DNA of 64,000 nt from an uncultured Alphaproteobacteria bacterium (GTDB lineage: Bacteria; Pseudomonadota; Alphaproteobacteria; Rhodospirillales; Rhodospirillaceae): the NCBI GenBank assembly GCA_900079695.1, contig LT599022.1, forward strand, positions 2,672,001-2,736,000, written 5' to 3'. A model generated the notes under the pieces. It was not told where the DNA came from and made no database searches. It saw only the letters and a list, made by a program, of their open reading frames with translations. Both the position numbers and the translations under genes were made by a program. Every line of letters begins with the position of its first letter. Position 1 is the first letter of the stretch. This document shows positions 56,827 to 64,000 of this stretch, one piece after another.

Positions 56827-57258
56827 TCAGATCACCAGCTTGGCGTCGAGGGCGATCTCGGTGTTCAGCAGCTTCGAGATCGGGCATCCGACCTTGGCGG
56901 CGTCGGCGAGCTCGGTGAACTTGGCCTCGTCGATGTTGGGAATCTTCGCCTGGATCGACAGGCGGATGGCGGTGATCGCGAAGCCGCCGTCCTTCTCCTC
57001 CATCGTCACCTTGGCCTCGGTGTCCATCTGCGTCGCCACGTAGCCCGCGTCGCCGAGGATCTTCGACAGCGCCATGGTGAAGCAGCCCGCATGCGCCGCG
57101 CCGATCAGCTCTTCCGGATTGGTGCCCTTTTCGTCGCCGAAGCGCATCGCGAAGCCGTAGACCTTGCCGGTGAGCGCGCCGCTTTCGGTCGAGATCGCAC
57201 CCTTGCCGTCCTTGAGGCCGCCGGACCAGACCGCCGATGCCTTGCGCACGATTTTCAT
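56827..57258 (-). CDS. OsmC/Ohr family peroxiredoxin
   Basis: 143 residues, the normal size of OsmC. Both redox cysteines are seen, in HAGCFTMALSKIL and VGCPISKLL. It reduces organic hydroperoxides using thiols. The start codon at 57258 is the first in-frame ATG; GGGAGCATTCACC (GGGAG) lies upstream. It overlaps the end of the decayed glucose dehydrogenase reading. Confidence 0.93.
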   Translation of the reverse strand: MKIVRKASAVWSGGLKDGKGAISTESGALTGKVYGFAMRFGDEKGTNPEELIGAAHAGCFTMALSKILGDAGYVATQMDTEAKVTMEEKDGGFAITAIRLSIQAKIPNIDEAKFTELADAAKVGCPISKLLNTEIALDAKLVI

Positions 57259-57399
57259 GGTGAATGCTCCCTTGGACTTTGAAAAAGTTGGGTGAGGTGG
57301 AAAACCTCCGCCCCTCGACATGGGGATGCGGGCGGCGCGGAGAAAGGGCGCGCCGCCCGACTTCGCCGGATCGTCACGGTTGCGGCAGGGCGAACGCCG

Positions 57400-58029
57400 T
57401 CACGGCAACCGAACTCTCGGCCCATCGCGGCCTCGCCCTCGCACGGCAGGTCTCCGGTGGAGAACGACCACACCTTTTTCCAGCGCGGCGACGTTGGCGG
57501 GAGTGATGCCGGTCGGCGGCTCGGGCGCTTTCCATCGGGTCGGCGCGGAGAGCTGGAGGAAGCGCGCTTCGGTGACGCGGTCGCCCACCGCGAACACCAG
57601 CGCGAACACCAGCGCGATCAGCGCCGCGCACGCGGCCATGCCCGCCCACGACTGCCGCCGCGCGTATTCGGGGCGCACTCCGGCGTAACGCTCCACCCGC
57701 GCCCACACCGGCGGCGCGCACAGCCACAGCCCGAGAACCGCCGGGGCGACCACCCGCGGGATCAGCGCCCAGCCGTCGAGCCCGACCTCGGCGATCGCCC
57801 GGACCACCGTGCCGCCGAGAACCATGAGATAGAGCCAGACGCCGGTGCGGCGGGCGAGGGCGATCAGCACGCCGCTCGCGAGGAGCCCGACTCCGGCGGC
57901 GAAATAGTAGGGGGTGCCGCCGAGAACCTGGAGCCGGCCGCCGAGCGCGGCGAGGCCGAGACCGAGGAGCGCGACGAGACTGCCGGTGATCGCGGGAATC
58001 GCCGGGCGGCCGCGGAGAAGAGCGGGCAT
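57400..58029 (-). pseudogene. Truncated, frameshifted membrane-bound PQQ glucose dehydrogenase
   Basis: The first 170 residues are the membrane domain of quinoprotein glucose dehydrogenase (five helices, LGGTPYYFAAGVGLLASG, VGLDGWALIPRVVAPAVLGL), then the start of the periplasmic domain (PTGITPANVAALE). One extra base in a run of five A/T (57475-57479) shifts the frame; correcting it gives LEKVWSFSTGDLP...EAAMGREF, the expected continuation. After that the homology stops, so about 600 C-terminal residues with the PQQ site are gone. ATG 58029 keeps GGGAGG upstream. It is clearly non-functional as a dehydrogenase. Confidence 0.85.
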
Positions 58030-58141
58030 GCGCGGACCTCCCTTCCGAGGAACAGCGGGATCGCTCCGGCTCAACCGCCGACCCTCGCCCGGCGTTGCAT
58101 GAGGAATTTTCATGCCGTGCGTCCGGGCCTTGACTCATAGC

Positions 58142-58156
58142 GAACAAAACAGGAAC
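58142..58156 (+). promoter_or_regulatory. LexA (SOS) box
   Basis: GAAC-AAAACAG-GAAC, a direct repeat with a 7-base spacer, exactly the alphaproteobacterial LexA box (GTTC-N7-GTTC on the other strand). It lies 30 bases before imuA. Confidence 0.85.
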
Positions 58157-58185
58157 ATAAGCCGTTCCCGAACCGGAGGAGACCC

Positions 58186-58914
58186 GTGCGCACCGCCCTT
58201 GCCGCCTTGCGGGCCGAGATCGGCCGCCTCGAACGCCGCCATTCCGGCGAGGTGCTGCCGTTCGGCCTCGCCGCGCTGGACGCGCACCTGCCCGGCGGCG
58301 GGCTCGCCCGCGCCGCGCTGCACGAGGTGAGCGGCGCGGGGGCGGGCGCGGAGCACGGCGCGGCGGCGGCGCTGTTCGCCGCCGGGCTTGCGGCGCGCTG
58401 CGCCGGACCGGTGCTGTGGTGCCTCGCCCGGCCCGATCTCTTCGCTCCGGCGCTCGCCCAGGCGGGCCTGGAGCCGGACCGGGTGATCTACGTGACCGCC
58501 GGAGACGACGCCGGAGTGCTCGGCTGCCTGGAGGAGGGGCTGCGCCACGGCGGCCTCGGCGCGGTGGTGGGGGAGGTTGCCCGCCTGCCGATGGTCGCCT
58601 CGCGGCGGCTGCAACTGGCGGCGGAGGCGGGCGGCACCCTGGGACTGGTGGTGCGGCGGCTGCGCCGCGGCGCCGACGCCTTCGCCCAACCCTCGGCGGC
58701 GACGACGCGCTGGCGGATCGCCGCGCTGCCCGCCGCGCCGCTGCCGGTACCGGGGGTGGGGCGGCCGCGCTGGCGGCTGGAACTGGTGCGCTGCCGCGGC
58801 GCGGAGGCGGCGACATTCGACGTGGAGGCTTGCGATGGCGCGGGTCGTCTCGCTGTTCCTGCCCACCTGGGCGACCGACCGGCTGCGGCGCGCGGAGCCG
58901 GGGCTGCCGCCTGA
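58186..58914 (+). CDS. imuA: ImuA, SOS mutasome accessory protein
   Basis: 242 residues. RecA-like fold with the N-terminal VLPFGLAALDAHLPGGGLARAALHEVSG, then AGLAARCAGPVLWCLARPDLFAPALAQAGL and the C-terminal LGLVVRRLRRGA. It lacks a functional Walker A, as in other ImuA proteins. It works with ImuB and DnaE2 in error-prone repair. GTG 58186 has GGAGGAG 5 bases upstream. Its 3' end overlaps imuB by 80 bases. Confidence 0.9.
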   Translation: MRTALAALRAEIGRLERRHSGEVLPFGLAALDAHLPGGGLARAALHEVSGAGAGAEHGAAAALFAAGLAARCAGPVLWCLARPDLFAPALAQAGLEPDRVIYVTAGDDAGVLGCLEEGLRHGGLGAVVGEVARLPMVASRRLQLAAEAGGTLGLVVRRLRRGADAFAQPSAATTRWRIAALPAAPLPVPGVGRPRWRLELVRCRGAEAATFDVEACDGAGRLAVPAHLGDRPAAARGAGAAA

Positions 58915-60334
58915 GCGGCCGCTGATCCTGGTCGGCCGCGACGGCCGCCGCCGCGTGGTGACGGCGGCGGACCGCGCCGCGCAGGCCCTCGGCATCGCCC
59001 CCGGCATGGCGGCGAGCCGGGCGCAGGCGCTCGCCGCCGGGCTGGACATCCGCGCCGCCGCGCCCGCCGCCGACCGCGCCGCGCTGGAGCGCCTCGCGGT
59101 GTGGGCGCTGCGCTACACTCCGGTGGCGGCCGCCGACCCGCCCGATGGACTGGTGCTCGACACCACCGGCGCCGACCACCTGCACGGCGGCGAGGCGGCG
59201 CTGCTCGCCGATCTGCTGGCGCGCTGCGCCGCCGCCGGATACGCCGCCCGCGCCGCGATCGCGCCCACCTGGGGGCTGGCCCACGGCCTCGCCCGCCATG
59301 CCGCGCGCTCGCCCGTGATCGTGCCGCCCGAGGCGGCGGCGCGGGTCGCCGCGCGCCTGCCGCTCGCGGCGTTGCGGCTGCCGTCCGCCACCGTCGCCGC
59401 GCTCGGCTTCGCCACCGCCGGGGAGCTTGCGGCGCAACCGCGCGCACCGCTGGCGCTGCGTTTCGGTCCCGAGGTCGGGTTGCGGCTCGATCAGGCGTTC
59501 GGCGACGCGCCCGAGCCGGTGGTTCCGGCGCGCGATCCGCAGCGGGTGGAGGCGCGCCGCGCCTTCGCCGAACCGATCGCCGCCGCCGAAACCATCGCCA
59601 GGTATCTCGACCGCCTCGCCGCGCAGCTGTGCGAAACCCTGGAGCGCCGCGGCCTCGGCGCGCGGCGGGTGGACCTGCGCGCCGACCGGGTGGACCGCAG
59701 CGCCCAGGTTGAGCGGGTCGGGCTCGCCGCGCCGATGCGCGATCCGGCGCGCCTCGGTCGGTTGTTGCGCGAGCGGATCGAATGTCTCGACCCCGGTTTC
59801 GGCATCGAGATCCTCACCCTTTCCGCCACCGCCGCCGAGCCCCTGACGGCGCGTCAGGGGAGCCTCGGCGCGCCGGACCGGCCCGAGATCGCGGGCCTGA
59901 TCGACACCCTCGCCAACCGCGTCGGCGCGGTGAATCTCCACCGCGCCCGCCCGGTGGCGAGCGACGTGCCGGAGCGCAGCGTCGCCCGCGCCGACGCGCT
60001 CGCGCCCGCCACCGGCGAAACCTGGAGCGACCCGTGGCCGCGCCCGGCGCGCCTGTTCGCGCGCCCCGAGCCGATCGAGGCGATGGCGCTGCTGCCCGAC
60101 CATCCGCCGGTGGCGTTCACCTGGCGCGGTCGCCGCAGGCGCGTCGCCAAGGGCGATGGCCCGGAGCGGGTGTTCGGCGAGTGGTGGGCGGCGGACGCCG
60201 AGTGGATCGCGGTGCGCGACTACTTCCGCGTCGAGGACGAGGGCGGCGAGCGCTTCTGGATCTTCCGCGCCGGCGACGGCGAAACCCCCGCCACCGGCTC
60301 GCACCGCTGGTTCCTGCACGGGATCTTCGGCTGA
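58835..60334 (+). CDS. imuB: ImuB, Y-family polymerase-like mutasome scaffold
   Basis: 499 residues. Y-family polymerase fold ([59 protein letters not shown]), with the catalytic acidic residues of active polymerases replaced, so it acts as the adaptor that links ImuA, DnaE2 and the beta clamp. ATG 58835 has GGAGG 8 bases upstream. The start lies within imuA and the end overlaps dnaE2 (TGATG), so the operon is translationally coupled. Confidence 0.92.
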   Translation: MARVVSLFLPTWATDRLRRAEPGLPPERPLILVGRDGRRRVVTAADRAAQALGIAPGMAASRAQALAAGLDIRAAAPAADRAALERLAVWALRYTPVAAADPPDGLVLDTTGADHLHGGEAALLADLLARCAAAGYAARAAIAPTWGLAHGLARHAARSPVIVPPEAAARVAARLPLAALRLPSATVAALGFATAGELAAQPRAPLALRFGPEVGLRLDQAFGDAPEPVVPARDPQRVEARRAFAEPIAAAETIARYLDRLAAQLCETLERRGLGARRVDLRADRVDRSAQVERVGLAAPMRDPARLGRLLRERIECLDPGFGIEILTLSATAAEPLTARQGSLGAPDRPEIAGLIDTLANRVGAVNLHRARPVASDVPERSVARADALAPATGETWSDPWPRPARLFARPEPIEAMALLPDHPPVAFTWRGRRRRVAKGDGPERVFGEWWAADAEWIAVRDYFRVEDEGGERFWIFRAGDGETPATGSHRWFLHGIFG

Positions 60335-63300
60335 TGACTTACGCCGAGCTTCAGGTCACCACCCATTTCAGCTTCCTGCGCGGCGCGTCGTCGGCCGAGG
60401 AGCTGTTCGCCCAGGCGGCGCTGCTCGGGCTGCCCGCGCTCGGGGTCGCCGACCGCCACTCGCTCGCCGGGATCGTGCGCGCCCACGAGGCGGCCAAGGC
60501 GACCGGCGTGCGTCTCGTCGTCGGCTGCCGCCTCGACCTCGCGGAGGGCGCGGCGGTGCTGGTCTATCCCGTCGATCGCGACGCCTACGCCCGTCTCTGC
60601 CGCCTGCTCACCCTCGGCAAGGGGCGCGGCGGCAAGGGGCGGTGCGTGCTGGGATGGGCCGACCTTGCGGCGCTGGCGGGCGGAACGATGGCGATTCTCG
60701 TGCCCGACCGCGCCGACGACGCCTGCGCGGGCGACCTGCGGCGGCTGCGCGGGGTCTTCGGCGCCGACGCCTCGCTCGCGCTGACCCTGCGCCGCCGCCC
60801 CAACGATCAACTCCGCCTGCACGAGCTCGCCGAACTGGCGCGGTGCGAACGGGTGGCGGCGGTGGTCACCAACGACGTGCTCTATCATCTGCCGGGCCGC
60901 CGCATCCTTCAGGACGTCGTCACCTGCATCCGCCACGGCAAGACCATCGACGACCTGGGCTTCCTGCGCGAACGCCACGCCGACCGCTACCTCAAGCCTC
61001 CCGCCGAGATGGCGCGGCTGTTCCCGCGCTACCCCGAGGCGCTCGCCCGCGCCGCCGAAATCGCCGACCGCTGCCGCTTCTCCCTCGACGAACTCGCCTA
61101 CCAGTACCCGGAGGAGCGGAGCTTCCCCGGCCTCACGCCGCAGCAGGCGCTGGCGCGCCGCGTCGCCGAGGGAGCGGCGCGCCGCTATCCCGGCGGCGTG
61201 CCGGAGACGGTGCGCGCCAGCCTGGAGCACGAGCTGACGCTGATCGGGCGGCTCGCCTACGCGCCCTATTTCCTCACCGTCGACAGCATCGTCCGCCACG
61301 CGCGCAGCCGCGGCATCCTCTGCCAGGGGCGGGGCTCGGCGGCGAATTCGGCGGTGTGCTACGTGCTCGGTATCACCGCGATCGACCCGGCGCGCCACGA
61401 CCTGCTGTTCGAACGCTTCGTCTCCGCCGAGCGGCGCGAACCGCCGGACATCGACGTCGACTTCGAGCACGAACGGCGCGAGGAGGTGATCCAGTGGGTC
61501 TACGACACCTACGGCCGCGACCGCGCCGCCCTCTGCGCGGTGGTGACGCGCTACCGCGCCCGCGGTGCGCTGCGCGACGTCGGCAAGGCGCTGGGGCTGA
61601 CCGAGGACGTGATCAAGGCGCTTTCCGGCCGGGTGTGGGGGTGGGGCTCCCGCGGCCTCACCGCCGACGAGGCGGCGGAGATCGGCTTCGACCCCGCCGA
61701 CCGCCGCCTGCGCCTCGCGCTCGACCTCGCCGAACTGCTGATCGGCACGCCGCGTCACCTCTCGCAGCACCCCGGCGGCTTCGTCCTCACCCGCGACCGC
61801 CTCGACGGCCTGGTGCCGATCGAACCGGCGGCGATGGCGGACCGGCAGGTGATCGAGTGGGACAAGGACGACATCGACGCCCTCGGCTTCATGAAGGTCG
61901 ACTGCCTCGCCCTCGGCATGCTCTCGTGCCTGCGGCGCGGGCTCGATCTCCTTGCCGCCCACAAGGGCGTGGTGCTCGATCTCGCCGGGATTCCCGCCGA
62001 GGATCCGGAGACCTACGCGATGATCGCCAGGGCCGACACCGTCGGCGTGTTCCAGATCGAATCCCGCGCGCAGATGGCGATGCTGCCGCGCCTCAGGCCC
62101 AAGACCTTCTACGATCTGGTGATTCAGGTGGCGATCGTCCGCCCCGGGCCGATCCAGGGCGACATGGTCCACCCCTACCTGCGCCGCCGCGACGGCAAGG
62201 AGCCGGTCGACTATCCCTCCGACGATCTGCGCGCGGTGCTGGAGAAGACCCTCGGCGTGCCGCTGTTCCAGGAGCAGGCGATGCGCGTCGCGATCGTCGG
62301 CGCGGGCTTCACCCCGAGCGAGGCCGATCAACTGCGCCGCAGCATGGCCACCTTCAGGAGCCGGGGCGGGGTTTCGGCGTTCGCGGAGAAGCTGGTGGGC
62401 GGCATGGTGGCGAAGGGCTATTCCCGCGAGTTCGCCGAACGCACCTTCCGCCAGCTCGAAGGGTTCGGGTCCTACGGCTTCCCCGAGAGCCATGCGGCGT
62501 CGTTCGCGTTGATCGCCTACGCGTCGAGCTGGCTCAAGCGCCATCACCCCGAGGTTTTCTGCGCCGCGCTGCTGAACGCCCAGCCGATGGGGTTCTACGC
62601 TCCGGCGCAGATCGTCCGAGACGCCCGCGAGCACGGCGTGACGGTGCGCCCGGCGTGCGTCAACGCCTCGCGCTGGGACTGCACGCTGGAGCCCGACGGC
62701 CCCGGCCGTTTCGCCGTGCGACTCGGCCTGCGGATGGTCAAGGGGCTCGCCAACGCCGCCGCGGCGCGGCTGGTCGCGGCGCGCGGCGCGGGCCGCTTCG
62801 CCTCCCCCGACGATCTCTGGCGGCGCGCGGGCGTGCCCGCGGCGGCGCTGGTCCGGCTCGCCGAGGCCGACGCCTTCCACCCCGCCTTCGGTCTCGCCCG
62901 GCGCGAGGCGCTGTGGGCGCTCAAGGGCCTGAGGGACGAGCCGTTGCCGCTGTTCGCCGCCGCCGCGGCGCGGGAGAGCTTCCCCGAGGCGGCGGAACCG
63001 GCGGTGGCGCTCAAGCCGATGGCGGCGGGCGGCGAGGTGGCGGCGGACTACGGCCGTCTCGGCCTTTCCCTCCGCGCGCATCCGTTGAGCTTCCTGCGCG
63101 AGGGCCTCGCGGCGCGGCGGATCCTCTCGTGCGCCGCGGCGACCGCGCTCAAGGACGGCCGCCGCGCCGCCCTCGCCGGACTGGTGCTGGTGCGGCAGCG
63201 CCCCGCCACCGCCACCGGCGTGGTGTTCCTCACCATCGAGGACGAAACCGGCATCGCCAATTTGGTGGTGTGGCGCGACGTGTTCGATCGCCATCGCGCG

Positions 63301-63450
63301 ATTCTGACGACCGCGCGGGCGCTCGCCGCGCGCGGCAGGGTGCAGAAGGAGGGCGAGGTGGTCCACGTGATCGCCGAGGCGTTCGACGACCTCTCCGCCG
63401 ATCTCGCCCGCATCGGCGATCTCGGCGTCCGCTCGCGCGACTTCCATTAG
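60334..63450 (+). CDS. dnaE2: Error-prone DNA polymerase DnaE2 (ImuC)
   Basis: 1038 residues. C-family polymerase: PHP domain ([39 protein letters not shown]), the catalytic palm with Asp372/374/376 ([16 protein letters not shown]), [17 protein letters not shown], fingers/thumb ([43 protein letters not shown]), and a C-terminal OB fold ([19 protein letters not shown]). It replicates past lesions at the cost of mutation. It starts at ATG 60334 overlapping imuB. Confidence 0.97.
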   Translation: MTYAELQVTTHFSFLRGASSAEELFAQAALLGLPALGVADRHSLAGIVRAHEAAKATGVRLVVGCRLDLAEGAAVLVYPVDRDAYARLCRLLTLGKGRGGKGRCVLGWADLAALAGGTMAILVPDRADDACAGDLRRLRGVFGADASLALTLRRRPNDQLRLHELAELARCERVAAVVTNDVLYHLPGRRILQDVVTCIRHGKTIDDLGFLRERHADRYLKPPAEMARLFPRYPEALARAAEIADRCRFSLDELAYQYPEERSFPGLTPQQALARRVAEGAARRYPGGVPETVRASLEHELTLIGRLAYAPYFLTVDSIVRHARSRGILCQGRGSAANSAVCYVLGITAIDPARHDLLFERFVSAERREPPDIDVDFEHERREEVIQWVYDTYGRDRAALCAVVTRYRARGALRDVGKALGLTEDVIKALSGRVWGWGSRGLTADEAAEIGFDPADRRLRLALDLAELLIGTPRHLSQHPGGFVLTRDRLDGLVPIEPAAMADRQVIEWDKDDIDALGFMKVDCLALGMLSCLRRGLDLLAAHKGVVLDLAGIPAEDPETYAMIARADTVGVFQIESRAQMAMLPRLRPKTFYDLVIQVAIVRPGPIQGDMVHPYLRRRDGKEPVDYPSDDLRAVLEKTLGVPLFQEQAMRVAIVGAGFTPSEADQLRRSMATFRSRGGVSAFAEKLVGGMVAKGYSREFAERTFRQLEGFGSYGFPESHAASFALIAYASSWLKRHHPEVFCAALLNAQPMGFYAPAQIVRDAREHGVTVRPACVNASRWDCTLEPDGPGRFAVRLGLRMVKGLANAAAARLVAARGAGRFASPDDLWRRAGVPAAALVRLAEADAFHPAFGLARREALWALKGLRDEPLPLFAAAAARESFPEAAEPAVALKPMAAGGEVAADYGRLGLSLRAHPLSFLREGLAARRILSCAAATALKDGRRAALAGLVLVRQRPATATGVVFLTIEDETGIANLVVWRDVFDRHRAILTTARALAARGRVQKEGEVVHVIAEAFDDLSADLARIGDLGVRSRDFH

Positions 63451-63550
63451 AGACCGGGGAACCCGCATTCCGCCCGGCTCCCGGGCGAGGAACCCGCCTG
63501 CGCCGACATGCGTTGCACTCTGGAACGCTCCTCAAGCCAGAGGCAGAACC

Positions 63551-63625
63551 ATGAACGGCATCATCTATCTGATCGGACTGGTGGTCGTGATCTTGGCTGT
63601 CCTGTCCTTCTTCGGGTTCCGCTGA
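63551..63625 (+). CDS. 24-residue hydrophobic membrane peptide
   Basis: A single helix (NGIIYLIGLVVVILAVLSFFG) with a short basic end (FR). AGAGGC lies 7 bases before ATG 63551. Very short conserved one-helix proteins of this look (MNGIIYLIG...LSFFG) occur widely in alphaproteobacteria, which I recall as an impression, without a search. It lies 100 bases after dnaE2 and 24 bases before a second such gene. Confidence 0.65.
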   Translation: MNGIIYLIGLVVVILAVLSFFGFR

Positions 63626-63649
63626 ACGGAACCGCGACAACCGGGAGAC

Positions 63650-63730
63650 ATGCTCATGCGCGCAATTCTGTTGTGGATGCTCGGGGTGCCGATCCCGATC
63701 ATCATCCTCATCGCCCTGCTCTACAACTAG
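63650..63730 (+). CDS. 26-residue hydrophobic membrane peptide
   Basis: A single transmembrane helix (LLWMLGVPIPIIILIALLYN). ATG 63650 or 63656 is the start, with GGGAG upstream. It is similar in kind to the preceding peptide but not in sequence. The pair precedes an intrinsic terminator, so they form a small operon. Confidence 0.6.
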   Translation: MLMRAILLWMLGVPIPIIILIALLYN

Positions 63731-63745
63731 CGCGGGGCGGGACGA

Positions 63746-63772
63746 AAAACCCGGCCGCGAGGGCCGGGTTTT
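63746..63772. terminator. Bidirectional intrinsic terminator
   Basis: An 11-bp stem (63746-63756 with 63762-63772) with A-run and T-run on the two sides. It ends the tiny-peptide transcript and the convergent U32-type gene. Confidence 0.85.
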
Positions 63773-63784
63773 CGTTGGCCGCGG

Positions 63785-64000
63785 TCATTCCGCGACTTTG
63801 TAGCGCAGGCCTTCCTCGTCGTAGAAGAAGCCGTTGGAGTTGGGCGCGCCGTCGACCAGGCCGTCGGTTTCGTCCAGCACCTCCTGCGGATCGGTGCGGC
63901 CCTCGATGACGCCGCGGAACATCTCGGCGAGGCGCACGATGTCGACGTCGTGCGGCGAGATCCGGAAGCGCGTCACTCCCATCTCCAGATATTGGGGAAT
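63785..64000 (-). CDS. U32 peptidase/UbiV-like protein, 5' end beyond the window
   Basis: 71 residues visible; the frame runs open to the window edge. The segment YLEMGVTRFRISPHDVDIVRLAEMFRGVIEGR matches the C-terminal part of the U32 family, especially UbiV, which takes part with UbiU in oxygen-independent ubiquinone hydroxylation. The ending (NSNGFFYDEEGLRYKVAE) is compatible. Confident assignment needs the Cys residues upstream. Confidence 0.72.
   Translation of the reverse strand: MPQYLEMGVTRFRISPHDVDIVRLAEMFRGVIEGRTDPQEVLDETDGLVDGAPNSNGFFYDEEGLRYKVAE

Noticed and set aside
60220-63468. A 1082-codon open frame antisense to dnaE2
   Set aside because: Composition typical of an antisense shadow of a high-GC gene; the dnaE2 motifs are unambiguous.

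Overview
The window is high-GC DNA from an alphaproteobacterium, probably of the Rhodospirillales type. The support is tandem signal-peptide porins of the Magnetospirillum/Rhodospirillum kind, an imuA-imuB-dnaE2 mutagenesis cassette behind a GAAC-N7-GAAC LexA box (the alphaproteobacterial form), and the codon bias. No species can be named from sequence alone.

Layout. (1) 1-7156 is host DNA: two tandem porins, a divergent thiE-like/yggS pair, an unknown gene, ribA, and an OmpR-type response regulator that lacks the phosphoacceptor Asp. (2) 7157-44078 is a complete-looking transposable (Mu-type) prophage of about 36.9 kb, bounded by a perfect 19-bp terminal inverted repeat. Its early end is at the right (44 kb) and almost all genes run right to left. 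(3) 44079-64000 is host DNA again: FAH hydrolase; lolA, ftsK and an aminotransferase; a GNAT enzyme; Trm112-like, LON-domain and CnoX-like proteins; tRNA-Gly(GCC); several small enzymes; a decayed PQQ glucose dehydrogenase; the SOS mutasome operon; two tiny membrane proteins; and the end of a U32 peptidase/UbiV-like gene.

The prophage reads in order: c-type repressor (rightward), a switch region with three perfect operators and an early promoter, ner, a stand-alone DDE-core mini-protein, a ParB-like gene, small genes, MuA-type transposase, MuB ATPase, a block of small early genes including DUF3164 and DUF2786 proteins, gemA, mor, lysis genes (transglycosylase, nested Rz/Rz1-type spanins), DUF2730, gp26-like, DUF3486, terminase, DUF935 portal, gpF, protease with nested scaffold, decoration-like protein, gpT capsid and head completion genes. 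A P2-ordered tail follows (V, W, J, I, fibres, FI, FII, E/E', T, U, X, D), and a DNA adenine methylase sits at the far end where Mu carries mom. The phage is therefore a mosaic: Mu-like replication, regulation and head joined to a P2-like contractile tail.

The most interesting signals are (a) the DDE-core mini-protein plus ParB-like gene between ner and the transposase, (b) an identical 23-bp sequence with a 15-bp palindrome upstream of the lysis and protease genes, matching the positions of Mu late promoters, (c) a TTTTAAGAG...CTCTAAAA motif shared by the phage early end and the prophage centre, where Mu has its strong gyrase site, and (d) two genes on the opposite strand (12286 and 41126) that look like added cargo.
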